A stretch of 64,000 bases of DNA from Oligoflexus sp. (lineage in GTDB: Bacteria > Bdellovibrionota_B > Oligoflexia > Oligoflexales > Oligoflexaceae), in contig NZ_DASTAT010000056.1 of the NCBI RefSeq assembly GCF_035712445.1, positions 1 through 64,000 of the forward strand. The letters run 5' to 3'. Positions within the stretch are counted from its first letter, which is position 1; each line of letters starts with the position of its first letter. The notes beneath the pieces were generated by a model. That model saw only the letters and a list, made by a program, of their open reading frames with translations, searched no databases and was not told the DNA's origin. This document shows positions 62,216-64,000 of this stretch, piece by piece. The position numbers and the translations under genes were made by a program.

Positions 62216-63070
62216 CTATTTGCACAGAGTCTGACGCGCGGCAGCGAGCGTTCGCACCAGCTTTGTCACATGATGCGAGACGGTGTAAAGCTCGCGTTCC
62301 GGCACGATGATCAGGCGTCCGGCCTGCACCGCTTTCAATTTTTGCCAGGCGGGACTTCGGGCCAGCTGAGCCTGGACCGCTTTCTTTTGGAGAGGATCAC
62401 CCGAGGTCACAACGAAGTCGGGGTTCAGCGTCGCGAGCACCTCCTGACTCAAAGGGGCCCAGCCGCTGAGTTTAAGCCGGGCCGCGAGATTCTGGAGACC
62501 TGCATGCGCGGCGGCATCGTTGATGATCGTGTCCGCTCCCGGCACGGTATCATAACCGGAGTATTGAATGAACGTAGGAGCGCCAGCCGCGCAGGCTTTC
62601 GCGTTTTGGCTCGTTTGCAGTTCCCTTCGCATCTCCTGCACCAGGGCCTCGGCTTCCTTGGATGTGCCGGTGACACGACCGATCATTCGGATATTTTCCT
62701 GAATATCACGGAGGCTGCGGAAATTTTCCTGCGTGACCACTGTAACGCCTGCTGCTTTGAGCTGATGGCCGATCTCCTGGCGATTGTAACTCGCAACGAT
62801 GGCCAGGTCGGGTTTCAAAGCCAGCAGAGCCTCGACGCTGTCCCCCACGCGGCCTTTGATGGAAGGCGGGATTGTTTCGAGGTGGCTGTACTTTTTATTC
62901 TCAGAGAAGATGGAAACCGCCACGAGCCGATGCAGCTCCTGACGACGACTCAGAATTTCAAAAAGGATTTCATCCGTCCCAACTGTGGCCGAAGCGATGC
63001 GCTGTGGGGCGGCCGCAAAGCTGAACGTCGTGCTGAGAGTGAGGACGAGGGCGAGCCAGAATCGAAGCAT
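62216..63070 (-). CDS. periplasmic cobalamin/iron-complex binding protein (BtuF/FecB-like)
   Basis: 284 residues from the ATG at 63070, which gives a clean signal peptide ending FSFAAAP. The fold is the helical-backbone type III binding protein: RIASATVGTDEILFEIL, VGDSVEALLALKPDLAIVAS, VTVVTQENFRSLRDIQENIRMIG, LATLNPDFVVTSGD and a final LVRTLAAARQTLC. Such proteins deliver vitamin B12, haem or ferric siderophores to an ABC importer. No permease or ATPase gene lies next to it. The frame continues 23 codons upstream without support. Confidence 0.85.
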   Translation of the reverse strand: MLRFWLALVLTLSTTFSFAAAPQRIASATVGTDEILFEILSRRQELHRLVAVSIFSENKKYSHLETIPPSIKGRVGDSVEALLALKPDLAIVASYNRQEIGHQLKAAGVTVVTQENFRSLRDIQENIRMIGRVTGTSKEAEALVQEMRRELQTSQNAKACAAGAPTFIQYSGYDTVPGADTIINDAAAHAGLQNLAARLKLSGWAPLSQEVLATLNPDFVVTSGDPLQKKAVQAQLARSPAWQKLKAVQAGRLIIVPERELYTVSHHVTKLVRTLAAARQTLCK

Positions 63071-63249
63071 GCAAAGGTCATCCTGAATGAAGTTGGCCGG
63101 ACGGAGTCGCATGCTACTCCTCTTTTGGGGACGCTTCAAATCCTGCTTTCATCCCCTCAAAATCACTTCCCAATCCACAGTTTCTTGAGTTTTCACCCCT
63201 CCCAGCCGATACGTTCCTTAAGCATACTTCATAGAGGGAAAAACATTTC

Positions 63250-63873
63250 ATGATGCGGCAAGGCCGGACATTATGTGTCCTCCTGCTGCTTCTGAGCACG
63301 GCACTATCCTGCCACGGCTCGGGGCAGGAACACTTGAACCAGCTGGAAGGCGACCTTCGGGCAGCCATCCAGGGTCCGGATGACAACTGCCAGAAGCCGC
63401 GCAACATTGACCCCAATCTTCAGATCTATCTTGATGACTATGTGGCCGATGCTCAGGCCTTCGGGCCCGATTACTTTCCCCTGGCCCGCCTGGCTGAGGT
63501 GAGGACGCTGATTTTGGTGCCCTATGGCTCGGATGAACTGCAAAACGACAAGGCCCGTATGGGTCTTAACCGCCGGGTGGAGTGCTACGACGGCAAACGC
63601 GTCTTCAACATCTATATCGCCGATCCCAATACAACACCCGAACGCCATCGCCTCCGCGGCCGCAATATGCTGCGGCATGTTATCTATCACGAACTGGCTC
63701 ATACCTACTTCGATCACTACAACGACGATCCCGATGCGAGTTCCACCGAGGTGGGAATCATGGCGGCGATCACCGATGATCGCGGCCTCAGTGACGACGA
63801 AATGGAACAGCGCAAATTTGAGCTGTTTTCCCCGGAGTCCGATTACCTGAAGCACCTCCCGCCACGCGATTGA
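63250..63873 (+). CDS. HExxH putative metalloprotease lipoprotein
   Basis: 207 residues. A signal peptide is followed by ALSC (C21), an imperfect lipobox. A zincin motif H147-E-L-A-H151 lies in VIYHELAHTYFDH, with a further histidine at 156 and E167 as a possible third ligand. The region around CYDGKRVFNIYIADPNTTPERH is conserved-looking but not recognised. A small envelope peptidase is likely. It lies 85 bases before alaS on the same strand. Confidence 0.65.
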   Translation: MMRQGRTLCVLLLLLSTALSCHGSGQEHLNQLEGDLRAAIQGPDDNCQKPRNIDPNLQIYLDDYVADAQAFGPDYFPLARLAEVRTLILVPYGSDELQNDKARMGLNRRVECYDGKRVFNIYIADPNTTPERHRLRGRNMLRHVIYHELAHTYFDHYNDDPDASSTEVGIMAAITDDRGLSDDEMEQRKFELFSPESDYLKHLPPRD

Positions 63874-63958
63874 TCGCAAGCTCATTCCAGATTACACTGT
63901 CCTCTCTTATCAACGGCCAATCCGTATTGACGGCGTAAGACATCCTATAGGTACAAGC

Positions 63959-64000
63959 ATGAAAGTTGCCGAAATTCGCTCACGATTTTTGAAATTCTTC
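63959..64000 (+). CDS. alaS: alanyl-tRNA synthetase, first 14 codons (runs off the window)
   Basis: The last 42 bases read MKVAEIRSRFLKFF, which matches the start of AlaS (compare the E. coli AEIRQAFLDFF segment). AGGT lies upstream of the ATG. Only the first residues are visible, so the call rests on this short but characteristic match. Confidence 0.75.
   Translation, partial: MKVAEIRSRFLKFF

Overview
The window is a 64-kb piece of a Gram-negative bacterial chromosome with moderately high GC. It is densely packed, with about 52 convincing genes on both strands, short gaps, and several convergent gene pairs that overlap at their 3' ends. The gene set includes MotAB, a PilT-type ATPase, many lipoproteins, tandem TPR proteins like those of deltaproteobacterial gliding complexes, a 7TM-DISM cyclase and a 959-codon hybrid kinase frame. 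This suggests a free-living, motile member of Bdellovibrionota/Oligoflexia or a related deltaproteobacterial lineage. That placement is inference from gene content; no rRNA or tRNA gene was seen to test it.

Layout. 1-1.8 kb: partial M16 peptidase, a possible tiny secreted peptide, and a TerC-family membrane protein. 2-11.6 kb: trpS, then a tight same-strand run with a ferritin-like(DUF455)/ATP-grasp fusion, M17 aminopeptidase, MtgA glycosyltransferase, FAD oxidoreductase and 2OG-Fe oxygenase, followed by a tyrosinase-like copper lipoprotein. 11.6-20 kb: receptor-type adenylate cyclase, collagen-like lipoprotein, extended PilT, EamA transporter, and fused homocysteine methyltransferase/MTHFR. 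20-31 kb: two TPR proteins, a protein with two REC-like/PilZ-like units, motAB, several lipoproteins, and a 0.63-kb gap with strong plus-strand RNA structure ending in a terminator. 31-39.6 kb: a membrane-anchored alpha-carbonic anhydrase, purC, and the mreBCD-mrdA-rodA elongasome operon. 39.9-50.8 kb: parvulin, NAD kinase, an ethylene-receptor-type hybrid kinase, a YfiM-like protein, SRPBCC protein, BaiN-like flavoprotein, KamA aminomutase, Maf, Nth and a 2Fe-2S ferredoxin. 51-64 kb: a second M17 peptidase, a CorC/CNNM protein, a linalool dehydratase-isomerase homologue, a PRiA4_ORF3 protein, egtB-egtD-MFS, a PHM-like copper monooxygenase, DUF2288, a BtuF/FecB-like binding protein, an HExxH lipoprotein and the first codons of alaS.

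How the genes work together. The mre/mrd block builds the rod-shape wall machinery, and MtgA adds glycan polymerisation. motAB powers a flagellum and PilT powers pilus retraction. The egt genes form an ergothioneine operon with a candidate transporter. Three unrelated predicted copper-dependent proteins (tyrosinase-like, PHM-like, ethylene-binding kinase) occur in one window.

The best candidates for undescribed biology are the DUF455/ATP-grasp + M17 operon (3025-6735), the Ldi homologue (53972-55198), the five-TM/alpha-carbonic-anhydrase fusion (31111-32673), and the structured intergenic transcript candidate (about 30660-31112). No insertion sequence, prophage, CRISPR array, tRNA or rRNA was recognised.
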